A DNA stretch of 64,000 nt from Stereocaulon alpinum (GCA_018257865.1 JAEUBA010000086.1:1-64000); one strand, 5' to 3'. Positions 46,391 through 59,370 are shown, counted from the first letter of the stretch. Notes: generated by a model from the sequence alone, not told the origin. Translations and numbers: made by a program.

Positions 46391-47409
46391 AGCTCTTAAG
46401 GAAATGTTGCGTCGTAGATGTAGTGGTTGGGTGCCAGATATGTGGAATGAATCTCCGAGGTAGAATATGCAGGAGTTGTTCGGGGAGATTGCGTCTAAGA
46501 AGATGGCAGATCTTCGATAGTTGGAGGTTCTAGGTAGTCACTCAGAGGATGCAGCATGTAATCTATTACCTTTTCATTCTGTCGTGCTCTAGGTACATTG
46601 CACAGTGGCAAGGGGATGAACGTTCACAACCGTTCCTCGATTCACTCTCTATTCTGCTTAGAGCCTTCCAATTCCTTGTGTGACAAGGATTCCCCAACCT
46701 TTTTAATCTGCATTTGGCAACTCTGAATGGGGCCAATGAGAAGACAATTCACGTTCTCAAGGTCGACCATTAAAGGGCCAATCTGATTCATGATCTACGC
46801 GGCATACCATCATAAGAGAGCAGGTCCATGCTACCATTGCGGATTTAAGTGGAGTCGCCGAGCTTATGCATAGTGCCACTTGCATAGCTGGGGGCTTCCT
46901 TTGGTGTCGTAAACTCTTTTCTGGAAGTGACTGTTTAGTGACAGCCCTCTGATGTCGGACCACCGGCGTAGACTCTTCCCTAGCAGAAGGAGTGATAGCT
47001 GAAGTGCAAGATCTTGAATCAAAGAGAGGAGATTTGACTGGCTCGGAGGAGCACGCTGCAAGGTGTCAAAATAGTCCTAGATGCTATCATTGGGCGAACT
47101 AAATGGAAGACTTCGAAGACGATAGGTATGAGTTCAGAAGGCAGGGTGCTTCGAGACACTTAGAATTGTATTGAGTGTTAGCTTGACATATAGAAAAATG
47201 ATTCCTGAAAATTTGCTGTTAAGTCACCGTAGCCCGTGTGTCCGAGGTTCGAGATCTCTTGTATAGATGACTCATTATAAGGAAGGAGCATATTGGTAAT
47301 CGTGCCTCCTCTCATCTAGAATATTTGATGAATTAACGAGTTCTCAGAAACCACCACAGTGGCATCTCAATGTCCATTAATCTCGTGTGACATCCGCTCA
47401 GTTGACACT
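46391..47409. other. Divergent intergenic region
   Basis: Upstream DNA of the hypothetical protein gene (leftward) and of the PNPOx-like gene (rightward). No gene seen. Confidence 0.5.
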
Positions 47410-48292
47410 ATGGTGAAATTCTACGATTCAATTCCGGACGATCTAGCAGAATGGGTCAGTCGTCTCCCTTTCCTACGTCATCCATCCAGCACAAACCAGA
47501 ACTCGTTGAGTTAATCAAGATACCAGGCCCTCGCCCAACAAGTCTTCTTCACCGCCTCCGCCCCACTAACAGGCAAACACATAAACATCTCACCAAAGGG
47601 TCTCCCCTCATCCACCTTCTCAATCTTCGACGGCAACCACGCCGCCTACGTTGACGCCACTGGCTCAGGCTGTGAAACCATAAGCCACGTCTCTGAGAAT
47701 GGACGAATCACGATCATGTTTTGTTCGTTTGCCAAGTCACCGCGGATCATGAGGTTCTTTTGTATGGGGAGCGTGGTGGAATGGGATGATGCTAGGTTTG
47801 AGCCGTTGGTGAGGAGGATGGGGAAGAAGAGGATTGATGGGGCTAGGGCTGTGATTTTGTTGGATGTTTATAAGGTATTTGTGCTCTACGTGGCTTCGCT
47901 TCGGACACGCTGTTGAGATATTGCAGGCACAAACATCATGCGGATTTGGTGTCCCGCTTTTGATGAGCTCAGGCAGTTCTGAGGACACATCCTCTCAGGA
48001 CGAGAAGCAGCCGGTATTACTTGATCGCGATACACTGGGCCATTGGGCTCACAAACAGGTGGAGAGTAACACTCTGCTGGATTATCAGGCTAAATGGAAT
48101 GCAAGCAGTCTTGATGGATGTCCGGGCATGCGTGCTGCTATGAGAGATCATGGTGAGGTCGTATGGCTTGCACTGGCAGCTGCACGGGTGAGAAGGTTAG
48201 CAGAGCAGAAGGAGGCATTGGTGGTGGGCATCGTGCTTGGTATGGTGTTTTTGCTTGGGTTGCAGATGCTGCAGATATTTCTCCACTCATGA
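47410..48292 (+). CDS. Pyridoxamine 5'-phosphate oxidase-like (FMN split-barrel) protein with C-terminal membrane segment
   Basis: Three exons, join(47410..47454, 47527..47874, 47927..48292), 252 residues. MVKFYDSIPDDLAEW joins ALAQQVFFTASAPL, then HINISPKGLPSS, ETISHVSENGRITIMF and PRIMRFFCMGSVVEW. This is the pattern of the PNPOx-like FMN-binding family of fungi, where the SPKG and ENGRITI segments are diagnostic. The third exon begins AQTSCGFGVPL, a common end of the barrel, and continues for about 110 residues to a hydrophobic stretch ALVVGIVLGMVFLLGLQMLQIF, a likely tail anchor. Members usually bind flavin, but their substrates are unknown; the name does not prove vitamin B6 metabolism. 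The tail suggests attachment to a membrane with the barrel in the cytosol. Introns are 72 and 52 nt. Confidence 0.85.
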
Positions 48293-51200
48293 GGACAAGA
48301 TTATTAAACTGAGAACCATGGAAGAGCCTTGTCAGGATGAGAGTCAAGCCAGGGAGGTCACTTTGAGACGGTGCTGATAGCTAGGAGCTACAGCTACTAC
48401 TCGAGGCTGTTAGATTGAGATTGTCGTTGACATAGAATGATGAAAGTCGCGAAACAGCTTTCTGTATATATATTGAAATAGGCGGCCAATTTCCAGCTAT
48501 AACTGGCTGCAACTCAGAGGAAGGCATCCGCATCTCGCTTTGTAAACCCCACCCAAAAACGGAGGGCAAGGTTCCCAGTTCGATCGTAGCGGTGGTCAGC
48601 CGCTCTTACGAGTAATCTGAGACGACGGCTGGCCTTTAGCAATGAATAGTACCGCCCAGTCAAGCAATTGAGCAAGCACCTATTCACCGTGGCGAGGCGA
48701 TATTGGATTAGATCTACCCTCCTCTGGGGTTTATGTCGTGAGTGGATGATCGACTTCTTTTTGCCCTCGGCTACCTTATCCGAGTACAATGAGGTCCATA
48801 TGCGCATCTCTCAGTCTGTTCGTATTTCTTCCTGTGCTCCACTCTCTTCCTTTGTTAAAGCATTACACCACTAATAAAAGTCTGATGGCTTAGCTTTCTA
48901 TTGTAAAATTGTCGAGGGCATCGATAATTACAACATTGTCCGCAAATGTTTTGAGTGTAACGTTGGTCCGTGGCCTTGCTGAGGTGCAAAGCTGTAGAGG
49001 ATATGTCCATGCGCCATCTCAGTCCTTGGCGTCTAAATGAACAGAATCCCCAGCGTCTGACTAGATTGAAGATGCCAGCCCTTCAGCTCCTTGTACGAAG
49101 CAATTTTTGCAACTCCAGCTCCGTGTTCCAATAATGCGATTACGGTCAGGATCCTCGTACAGTACCTTAAGAGGAGTTGCGGCTTCCTATGACTCGTTTA
49201 TGGATTCGGATCGGCTCGTATCCTACAACCCTCTCCTACTGTCGAGGTTACACTTTTCTACTCCTACCGCAAGGTGGATGTGCAATTTACGACTCTTGGT
49301 AGGTTCATGTTGTGCTCTGTATTATGTAGGTGAGGGATCCTTACTTGCTCCGTATACTTTATGCAATCTCGGCTTTGGGATCCTGAGTGCCTACAAAGTC
49401 CGTCATATGTTGCACTTCTTCCTAATTCGGGCAACTTCCGTACGGCTTTAACGATATACAACATGCATGCCCATCCTTCTCGCTAAGCACGAGCCTCAGT
49501 ACGTATTCTTCTTCCGACGGCATCCTGAATCCTTCGCCTTGTTCTAAAGGTACAGGCCTCAGGAATGTCTTTACATTGCATGCAATTCCATACAGTCGCC
49601 AATTGGCGGACCAAAGTTGGCGCCGCTATACAACTGCAGTGCTTGCCTTGTTTCGCAACACCTGACAAAAAGGCTCTGTCGCACTATCTCCCATTGCAAT
49701 GATTCGTAAGTTTGTCAATATAGCAAAGCCCTAATCTAAGCGAGGCTGACTAGCGGATATCGATCGCACAATCGGAAATCAAAACAGCATCGACGATTGT
49801 TACTGCATGAACTTACGACTAGGCAATATCATAGAATATATCTCCCTCACCGTTTGCTTTTCTATTGGAGGAGTCCCACTACTTCACCATCTTTAGCATT
49901 GTTACAAGGCATGGATACCCAACAAAATGCTCGATACAGCGCCAAGTTAGGTCATTTCGATGTCACTCCTGGCCTTGTGCATACTCTTGAGTCCAGAATC
50001 TAGATAGAAGCTTCTTTTCTACCTTGACCGCCATAAGGAAAACGATGCCAACTTTATAGTCCACGGTGCCTTCCAATGAACAGGTTCGGGGAATTCCCGG
50101 CGCATACACCGGACCCTAGAACTCTATTGACCATTATGCAGGTTTCAGCGCTAATCATGCGGCCTGGAGCGGCCGACTTTTGCGACTAGGAGCCTGGCCA
50201 ATGACAGAATAACCCCAGCCGAGCTAGTGCAAGTATCCTTGTGGATCATTGCTCACACCACAAATTGAATTGGGCGCGCAGGGATAGTGGGGTATGGACT
50301 TGTTGTCACTTGGCGTAAATGAGTTGTCATTGTTGGCTGTAAGTCCAGACGTTGGAACCAACATCGTCACATGCGAAGTGCCATGTATTGAACGATACTG
50401 CGGTGACGGCAGTGCTTGCGATGGAGGTAAGATTAAGGCGTGCCGCTTTTGCTGACCGTTATGCTGTCTTTTCGCAGATGCAACAATGGGGTAAAAATCC
50501 CGAGATCAGCACACCACACCCAACAAGCAGTAAATGATCTCCTGAGGCACAATGGACGTTTCCCGTGAAGGTTTGCGTAATCGGTTATGACCCATGGAAA
50601 CTGAGCCAATGGCAAGTCATGTAAATCGGCAGCCCACATGAAGATTTGCAATAGTTGCTTCTGCGCAGTGTCCAGAGCGCTGGATGCTCCGATATAAGAC
50701 GCAAGGAGTTCCCAATAAACGCCAAACCGGATGCAACCGAGCCAGAAGTATGATCAATGACGTTCAAGACGCAGAAGTCAGTCTGAATTGCGCTCACACA
50801 TAAGAAAGCTGCAAGTCCAACTAGGATTTCCGGGTCTTTGTGCGACGATACTGCCCAACGAGCATCGCCGAAACCTCTGCACTCTCAGACATCCGACGCG
50901 ATATGCACAAAGGATGCAGCCATGACTATGGGTGAAGTAAATATCGTCAATGCTTCTCGGGAAAGATGTGAGAGCGAGACCTGCGCAATGCTGACAGAAA
51001 TAGTGCTCATGTAATCAAGACCGCTTTTCTAGAAGGCAGTGGATGCCTCTCGCATACCAATCGCAATGCATATAAGACAGACTCACGCTTCCTTTTGTTT
51101 AAGCAGTCATCTATTTTGACTCATCTCTTTGCACAGCCTGTTTGTGTTGCGTTTTGGAGGGGCGAAGAACAGGTAGCAAAGAAAAAGGCAAACGCGTAGG

Positions 51201-51933
51201 GCAGCCACACAGCTTCAGGCGCTTTGACTTGGCCATGGCAAGCCTTAATCTGTAATGTCGCAAACCAACCAAAACCATCAAGTGAAACTTTCTAGGGAGT
51301 GAATACGCTTCGTCGTATAGACAGCAGACAGCAGACTTCAGCTTCATCGACGAGACATTACCTCTCAGCTGGGAGGTGCAGTGAAAATCCAGAGTCAGAG
51401 TCATCCTGCTCGTAAAATAGCAACCACTCGCTGCGGGCTGCCGCTTGGGAATTTAGGCTCAAGAGTCCCGAGAGTTCCAAGCGTTGTACTGTACCTGAGT
51501 GGTCAAGCTAACGGTACGCCTGTGCATTAGCGGTATTTTTCCATACGCCACCCCTGGCTCCCAGCCATCTTATTAGTACATCTCCTTTCCCGCCGTCTCT
51601 CTCTTACTCTGCTTCAACTGGAAAATCCTACATCACAGTGCATACTACGTCGCACAACCGCAATACAGCTTCTACGGCATCTTTTGGATCGTGCGCTGCA
51701 TAGATCCATCCAATCCCATCATTATTCCAAGTCAGTCAGATTTTTCGGACCGACCCTATGTCTAGAGAGAGCCAAACCCAAAGTCCTCCTCCCTCTCTCC
51801 TCCCTGGACACAACGACACCTCGCGACGAAGACCGATTGCGAACTGCCCCCTCGACAGTCTCTGTTCGGGTCGAGGGCAAGACCCACCCTTTACGTAGTA
51901 ACATTACGATCCTGATGCACGCGACATACCAAA
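48293..51933. other. Long gene-poor stretch (3.6 kb)
   Basis: No gene can be supported. On the minus strand between about 51010 and 50433, three consecutive stretches in different frames look coding-like (for example MSTISVSIAQVSLSHLSREA, SAIQTDFCVLNVIDHTSG, QIFMWAADLHDLPLAQFPW), which could be a relic gene broken by frameshifts. The last 300 bases are pyrimidine-rich and likely the promoter of the following gene. Confidence 0.4.
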
Positions 51934-53133
51934 ATGTACCATTATTCAATCCCTCCGGCGGGATACCAACGATATGATTATACGACCTCAGCATCAACCT
52001 CACCCTCAAGCTCGCCTCCACCTCATCCACGATACACCTATTACATCCCACCTCAATGGACGCCAACCACGTCGCCCAAGGCGAAGAAAGGACACTCACG
52101 ACACGCCAGCCACAACCCTTCATACGGACCTGGTGGATGGCACTCCCCAGCTGGATATCCCTCACCATCACATTACAAAACCCGGCCAGACTACGCGTCG
52201 CCACCGGTACACCAGGACTATGTGAGTAATTTCGACCGCGTCAGAGAGAAGCCTCGACGCTACTCAACGTCCGCTCCCCGTGGCGGTGGCAACAACCCCG
52301 ACCCAAGGCGCCACGCGTCCGTGCAATCGCAGAACCAGCGTATCTATGTTGATACGTCTGACGAAGCAGATGATTCGCCTACATTTCAATATATCAAGCC
52401 GCGAACCGGCCCAAGACAAGACAAGTACGCCAAGTTCAAAGCTAACCAGCACTTCTTCACAAATCAGGTGCCTGACCATGCCGATGCGCATGACTCACAC
52501 AAGACTCGCCCTCGTCGGTCGTCGCAATCTAAGCCGACTTCAGCAAAGTCGACAAAGCCTGCGCCACCACCACGAGAGGCAACAGATGCTGACCGGGTCA
52601 AATATCGCATCCCGGCCGGCTATTCGCTGAAGAACTGGGATCCCTCTGAGTCACCGGTCTTGCTCCTTGGAAGCGTTTTCGACGCTAATTCGCTCGGCAA
52701 ATGGATTTATGATTGGACGGTCTACCGTAACGGCTCGGATACACCGATCTCAGAGGTCGCAGGCGATCTCTGGTTGTTGCTTATCAAGCTGTCTCACAAG
52801 ATGAAGCGAGCCGACGAATGCCTGCCTCGCGTTCGATCCTTCGACAACCAGGAGCTTCTCGAAGATTTCTTGGAGAGTGGAGATAGGTTATGGACGCGCT
52901 TCAAGAAGCTTCTCAAGATCTGTGAGGACTACATGTGGAAAGCAGCGAAGAGAGAAGGAGCCAAGGGCTCGGTAAAGATGGGAAAGAACAGTGGCATCGA
53001 GTTCGTCGATTCGATCTTCGGACGGGACAGACAGCTGGAGGAGACGGAGAGCCTGATGCAAGGTATCAGGCTATGGAACATGCGCTTCGATGCAAATTGC
53101 GAAAGCATCTTGAAGCGACCCTCGGCGGCCTAG
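51934..53133 (+). CDS. Conserved fungal protein with Pro/Ser/Tyr-rich N-terminus and helical C-terminal domain
   Basis: A single-exon gene of 399 residues. Residues 1-225 are disordered: Tyr/Pro/Ser-rich (YHYSIPPAGYQRYDY, SSSPPPHPRYTYYIPP) then Arg/His/Ser-rich. Residues about 230-395 form a conserved domain with RVKYRIPAGYSLKNWDPSES, GSVFDANSLGKWIYDWTVY, DLWLLLIKLSHKMKRAD, EDFLESGDRLWTRFKKLLK and SIFGRDRQLEET. Relatives in Pezizomycotina are often labelled 'vegetative cell wall protein gp1', which reflects the Pro-rich part only; there is no signal peptide, so a wall location is unlikely. The C-terminal helices suggest an intracellular interaction module. The true function is unknown. Confidence 0.85.
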   Translation: MYHYSIPPAGYQRYDYTTSASTSPSSSPPPHPRYTYYIPPQWTPTTSPKAKKGHSRHASHNPSYGPGGWHSPAGYPSPSHYKTRPDYASPPVHQDYVSNFDRVREKPRRYSTSAPRGGGNNPDPRRHASVQSQNQRIYVDTSDEADDSPTFQYIKPRTGPRQDKYAKFKANQHFFTNQVPDHADAHDSHKTRPRRSSQSKPTSAKSTKPAPPPREATDADRVKYRIPAGYSLKNWDPSESPVLLLGSVFDANSLGKWIYDWTVYRNGSDTPISEVAGDLWLLLIKLSHKMKRADECLPRVRSFDNQELLEDFLESGDRLWTRFKKLLKICEDYMWKAAKREGAKGSVKMGKNSGIEFVDSIFGRDRQLEETESLMQGIRLWNMRFDANCESILKRPSAA

Positions 53134-55894
53134 ACGACGAAAGGTCTGCCTGTTATTGACTCATCATTACATTTGTTTGGGAGGATGATTCGACTATTAT
53201 ACTTTCGCGGTTTTCGAACAGTTCTGCGAAGATACCCAACCTCGTTTGTTACGCAAGGCCTCATATCATAGTGCTGCTAGGACTAATGTACCACTACAAG
53301 CATTGGGTCGGTTACTCTCCAGCATCATTGGGCGCGGTGGACATTTTGATTTGTTGCTTTGGCAAAAAGGCGTTTCGGTTTAGAAGACTCGAGTCATACA
53401 CACTCTAGGGGAAATTGGACAAATGCACATTGAAAGATTATTGTATCCAACTAATCATAAGTTATACCCAATTTACATTCTTGCACATATAATCTCTGCT
53501 CCTCAATCCTACTCGTCCTAATTCCGTCCAGATCCTTCTTCCCCCATGCATACCCTCAGCCTCAGACGCCATGACTCGTGTATCAATACATACTAATCCC
53601 ATTGATTAAATAATACCTACTACACCCTCTCCTCAGCGCCATGTGCGCAATCCATCCCCTGAAACTCAATCCCGTCCAGGCCAAACCCTCATCTGACCAC
53701 CAACCCAGCATCCCTGTTCCATACCTACTGACTCTCCAGCCGCCATGCCCCAATCACCATCCCCCAAGCTCCAAACACACACCCATCAGCCGCAACTCCC
53801 CTCCCTTGCCTGCCTGCCTACAAAAACATCAAAAACGATGACAGCTACGCAGAACCTCCATCTCCAATGCAACCCTCTGCATAATCAACCCGTCACGTCA
53901 CCCCCGTTTCAGCATCCCGCCAATCCGTCCTCGTAAAAAACGCCATTCACTCAGTTCGATCCCCCCTCTCGGATGATCCCAACCGCTCTAACGCTCCAAC
54001 CAAAAGACACCACCAAGTCCGCAGCGGGTGCGTGAGTGTGAGAAAACTATAAACTTTATTCCCTTGCTACGTAGTACTACTGTACGTAACAGGCAGGCAG
54101 GCAAGTCCAGCGAAAGGAACAGGAAGGAAGGAAGGAAAGCCTAAGGTAACGTAAGGCATGCAAGTCATGCGTGCCTCGCATAGACCACGTTACTACGTAC
54201 GTACGTTTTGTTCATAATTCTTTTGCATTAATTGTTGCGACGGGTTCCGGACCGGTGGTGTGGGCCAATTGGTTTGGGGGGTTAAGCGCTGGGCTTTTTC
54301 TGGGCTGTGGGGGGTGGCGCGCCTGAGCGAGTTAGGTTCGTTGTGTGTGTTGCTTATGCGGTGCGTGCGGTGCTGTGCGTGAGATGGCGGACGGTGCTAT
54401 TTGGGGATGGTGGGTGGGAGGGATTCTCGGTTTGGATTGGGACCGAGGAATGTCGGCGAGTTTTTGTTTCTTTTTGGGATGGGGGGTGAGGGAGTGGAGG
54501 GGTTGATGGTTTTCTGCGGTTGGTTTGGTTGGTTTGGTTGTTGTTGTTGCTGTTGTTGTTGTTTTTGTTGTTGTTGGGTGGGGTGTGAATTTTGCTTGCC
54601 TCTGTTGGGGAGAGTGGTCGGGTGCTATTTGTCCACCGAGGAGGGAATGTGGTGGGATCGCTGTGGGTGAGGGTGTGAAGGCTACGATCCCGATGCTGAC
54701 ATTCCCACGTTCTTACTTGACTAGCTACCGTCACTACGTACGTATCAATGATGACTCTACGGTACCTACGTATGTTATCACTGTACCTTGCACATCACTA
54801 TCACCTCTGGGCCCACTACAAGGCTCATACCTATCAGATGATAAGCGCCCTATCAAGCACATGGGCTTCGCTAGCGCCTGCCTTTCCCACCCACACTTTG
54901 ATTATCGTTGCTTTTCGTGGAGCGGGCGGTTGGGGCTTGTGATGAGACAAGTCTGAGCGCTTACTGCATAATCTCACCTTTTGTGACTCGTGTTTCAGCA
55001 TACTTCTTGCAGTGTGCATCATTTGGGCCCGCACTCAGCTTTGTCAGCTCGGGTTTTTGAGGAGTGACGGGTCGTTTCAGGGAGTTTGGGGCTGTGAGAC
55101 GGTTGTTTAAGGCTGCGCGCGGCTTCGAAGCGCTGGGTTTTAGGGGCTGTTTTTCGAGGCTGAGGTCTATGATTTGCGTAAGGCGTGCTGTTTAGATATT
55201 ACTACGCTTTGGGATGATGCTCATCATGTGTGAGGCGGTCGTTATGACATTATCCCGAACACCGTCCGTGGGAGCGCTACTCTACGTGACAAAACGCTGC
55301 CTTTACAATTCTACTGTCGTTGGCTTCGTTTCCCCAGAGACACGCCCTATGAACCACTTCTTCTATTACTCAGAGCACAGTGAAGATCTGTGGCGGCAAG
55401 GTTAATACCTCATGATTGATTCACCAACGGGGAGCTGATGCGCGTAAACAGGGTTGTAGAGCAAATCGGGGCAGTCTCATAGGCGTAAAGAGACCGGCTA
55501 GTAAATTGGTTGATAGATCGTAAGATGTAGGTTTACCGCAAGCTCTTCGTTACCAGGAGTATCTGCTGGGACCTGATGCGCTCTTGATGGCTGAATGCAT
55601 CGTATAAACCTTCCGGTAGATTGATAGCCAACATCGTGTACAGCTTAGCCTCGCAGCTGGCTGATCAGCGTAACACACTCTGGAAAAGTGGTGAGAATTG
55701 AACGAGCAACACGTTCTATGAATACATTGTCTGGATCAACGTCATTGCTGGTAGTTCAAGTTGAAATTAAAAGCCAGGAATACAATACTGAGTGTCAAAC
55801 AGGTCCTCCCGTAAGTGATGGTCGTTCCTACTCGTCTCAGCGAAGTAGTCTTCCTCGCTCCCATGCCAGTAAGATGGGGCACCCAGCTCACATC
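53134..55894. other. Gene-free stretch with simple repeats
   Basis: 3' flanks of two convergent genes. Contains C-rich DNA (53640-53940), a GGAA microsatellite (54121-54139), and a T/G-rich low-complexity tract (54517-54577). No gene supported. Confidence 0.5.
54517..54577 (+). repeat. GTT/GGTTT low-complexity tract
   Basis: ggtttggttggtttggtt followed by gttgttgttgctgttgttgtt and more. It is a simple repeat and creates long spurious frames on both strands. Confidence 0.9.
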
Positions 55895-58800
55895 TTAGCA
55901 AGGCTGACCACTCTCCGAGAAATGCCATGGCAGAGCCCTTATATGCTGCTCTTTTTTTTCGTACCTCATCATCCATGACTCTAGCTTTTCGATCATCTCC
56001 GATTCTTCGTCTTGTATCTCCTCTTGTGTATCTTGCGGCATGACTATAAGCTCTCCTCCTTCCGGGTCCCGATTGTGTCGGCAGCAAACATGCGTGATAC
56101 CTAGCCTCTCAAAAGTCTCTAGCTATGCAAATTCATAGCAACAAACCTCAACTGCCGCAGATGCCTGACACAGAACCTGACTCCAATGCTCAAACCTTCG
56201 ACACTTAGTATGCCAGTCAGTATACGTTTGCCACAGAATATTTGTGTTCCGAAACAGCAATGTTGTAGGAGTACAGCCATGGATAGCACAAGCACATCGG
56301 CATTCATCTCGACATGACGACCCCAAGATACCAACCAGACGTGCAAACACATCATGCCTATATCCACCGAGCGCTGACATCGAACCGATTATGAGAAGAT
56401 GTAATGCGTTAGTAAAGCAGCCACGCACAGTTTTCAGAGGATCTCCTCCATGGTCTAGAAACCAGCGTGCAATCTCCGTTTCACCCTTCCAACAGGCTCT
56501 ATGGAGTGGAGTAAGGCCTTGTTCATCGTATGTATGAGTACACCTGAAACCAACAGACCACAGTTGATTGGCAACATCAGGCGATAGATCATTTATATTC
56601 TCATGGTATACACTTCCCTGGCGCTGTGGGGGCTCCAGTACTTTCGGTAATGTTACGCCTGCCTTTTTCAAAGCGCTGGCAGTAGCAAGAGCATACTCGT
56701 CCAAAACCTGAAAGGTCTCGTCGTCGCGTGAAATTTTTAAGTGTCCAAGCTCACTCAAGGCCAGAAGCTCGAGGGCGATTTTGCGCAGGCGCTGCCTCCT
56801 ATCCGCCATAGCCCTAATGACTGCTGCCACTACGGGACTTGTAGCGAGATACCCGAGTCTCCTAAGTGACTCAAGGACAGGGAAGCTTGATGATGGGTCA
56901 AACCTACAAGGGTAAAAGATCGCACAACGCGCGTCAAGAAGTAGCACTATAGCCTCATCCTTTCTAGTTTCTATCGCAAGCGACAAGGGCGTAACCGACC
57001 ATGTTTGAGCATTCGCATTTCCAATTTGGGACACTTTATCGATTTGGACCCCTTCCTTTAGAAGTATCCCCATTCCAAGAGGCCAAAATACCGATAAGAG
57101 AAGCGGCGTCCACCCAAAGCTACTGGGTTCTTCGAGGTCGCAGCGAAGCCTGACAAGACGTCTAAGCTCATTCTCGTCCTGCGCAAGGATACATCTGTGC
57201 ACGGGTCCGAAATCTGAGTCTTGAAGCCAGATCAGTAAGAGACACGTCACAACATCGGCAGATGAACGAACTTACCCTGAACAATCTCCGGAAATCGACG
57301 GCAAGCTACAACGCAGCCCGCAGGACCCATAAAGGAGAAGAAGTCAGCAAGCTGCCATCCTTTCACCACGTGTAAGAAATCCATGGCCACGGCCAAATCT
57401 GAATCACAACGGTAGACATATAAATCTGGCTCGAGTCCCCAAGGGATGCGTCGTGCAAGGAGTTCCTTGTCGATTCTAAGCGCCCTGAAAGTGGACAGGA
57501 GAGGATCAAGAACATCTTCTATTAGCTCGCTGATGGTCATGAGAGAAAGCCGTAACACGGTATAGATAACGCTGAATAATTCCTTTGTCACCTAGTTTTC
57601 AGCGTCGTGTCTCATTTGCCTATTCGTTAGGTATCACTCACGTGAAGTATAGTCAAGCCATTCTCGTCGACGTCAAGAAACGAGGCACTTCCAGCGCAAA
57701 AGGCCTCTCGAAGGTCTATTGATGCCAGTTGTACCACATTCCTGATTTGTACTTTGGCGTCATCGCTTTCCGGCCGCAACAAGGGCTTAATATAGACATC
57801 CTCAGAATACCGGAGCGATAAAGGCATGTAAGTCTTTCCGAACCAAGGCTGAAGAATGTTTGCAATTATTCGAAATGCGGGAGATTTTTGTCGGTCTACC
57901 ACCCTGTCGGCGGTAATTGAGGGACTGATAGCGAACCCCCCAGCGCCAGTACTGATTGTGAATGCATGCTCAACAAGCCGTCCTAGAAACCATCTGGGGG
58001 TCCTGTATCTAAGTCTAATTGACTTTTGTTTTTGCGCTACTATGTACAGCGGACAGGTAGGGTGGTGTGAAGCGCGAATCTCCCACGTGAGCTTGAAATA
58101 GGGCCATTCCTTCCATATGCTTCCAGATTGCTTCAACGGTCTACACAAGCCTACAAGGTAGCTTTGGGAAGATTTAGGGCGTGTTACTCCGGATGCGAGC
58201 TCTTTGGTTCCGATAGCATCGCAGGCTAAGCGCAATGCACTCGGCTTGCTAAGAAGCTGGCGTTGAGCCAGCGCAAACCTAGACCGATGCCCTTGCTGAT
58301 ACTGATTAGCCATGATCATAGAACACAACCTGGACCAGGCTTACATTTTCGCCTGTGTGAATTTCGTGAGCAGGTAGCAGGGCACTCATAGCTGAGATAG
58401 AAGCTTGCATTTCAGCCAGAGGCGCGCTGAATCTGGCTTCCATTCGCTGCTCAAGCTGCAGGAGGCTTGTGCCGATCGGTGTGTGGATACTCTCGGTCCT
58501 CTCGTGAATGTCCTTGATTCTTGGTTGGCCATCCATGGCAATTTGGTGCATGCTATTGACTCGACCTCCTAGAGCCTGCAGTAGAAGTCTTCTCTCTGCT
58601 TCTGCGTCTCTAATGCCTCCGTCAATGACCTTGGTCCGCTCATCCACCCTCTTGATTAGGGGTAGGCTTTCTGTGGCCTTGACTTCAAGACCGATAACTC
58701 GGCGCTCGAGAGTTCGGAATCTAGCAGTGTTTGCTGTTTCTGCCTCTTTGACATGTTGATGGATAGCATTGCCCTGCTCTTGAACGCTTTCGACTAGACA

Positions 58801-59370
58801 GAAATTCTTATTGGCAGTCTTATGAAGGCTTGTAACGTGTGCCTCGATGCTCTTGAGTTTGGACTTGTTCCCCGACGCAATTACCCTGATCTGACGTAAG
58901 TAATGTGCATGAGTATGGCTGCGAAGTTCTACTCAAGGACATTTGCGAAGACTCACAGATTTTTATTGCCAAACCACACAAGGAGACTATTCTTCTGGCG
59001 CTCGAGCCCTTCACATAATTGGGCTAGTTCTTTCTCCTTCTTGACGATCTTAATAGCGGAGCATGTCCGGATCGCGAGGTTGCTGTTGGGTCCAACAGAG
59101 ATCGTCCAGAATCTGCTGTAGTCGTTGCACCTTTTCAATAGCATCAGACAGAATCGATACATCAAACGACGAGTTGAACTCCGCAGCTGTCGTAGCATTC
59201 GACTGTGTAATGTGGACGAGCTCCAGTAGTTGCTGCACTTCTGTCCGCAAAGTTCTAACTCGTTCGCAAGCACCGCGAAGGTCAGAGATGACTCTTGACA
59301 GAGCAGTCACCAGGCTACCGCCAAGGTCAATGAATTGAGTAGCAGCTGCTGCAATCCCTAGTTCAGCCAT
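55895..59370 (-). CDS. Ankyrin-repeat protein with STAND-type fungal N-terminal domain; frame breaks suspected
   Basis: Exons from the 3' end: 55895..56122, 56177..57219, 57276..57591, 57642..58301, 58345..58885, then ?..58957, with exon 1 from the ATG at 59370. All listed junctions keep phase. The N-terminus MAELGIAAAATQFIDLGGSL with a helical bundle matches the N-terminal domain of fungal STAND/ankyrin proteins. It is followed by the conserved KEKELAQLCEGLERQKNSLL and long helices (residues about 110-320). The C-terminal half has ankyrin-like units (SFGWTPLLLSVFWPLGMGIL, SVTPLSLAIETRKDEAIVLL, GLTPLHRACWKGETEIARWF). Two problems: no legal splice joins exon 1 (stop near 59050) to the next frame, and an A8 run near 56010 in the last exon precedes an early stop, while the +1 frame stays open to 55767. 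Either sequence errors or a decaying gene. Function likely in recognition or signalling (inference). Confidence 0.7.

Noticed and set aside
47225..47275. tRNA-like ggttcgag (B-box) motif
   Set aside because: No matching A box, acceptor stem or anticodon arm could be drawn around it.
54401..54670. Open frames with poly-Gly/Cys/Val or poly-Asn translation on both strands
   Set aside because: They come from the GTT low-complexity tract.
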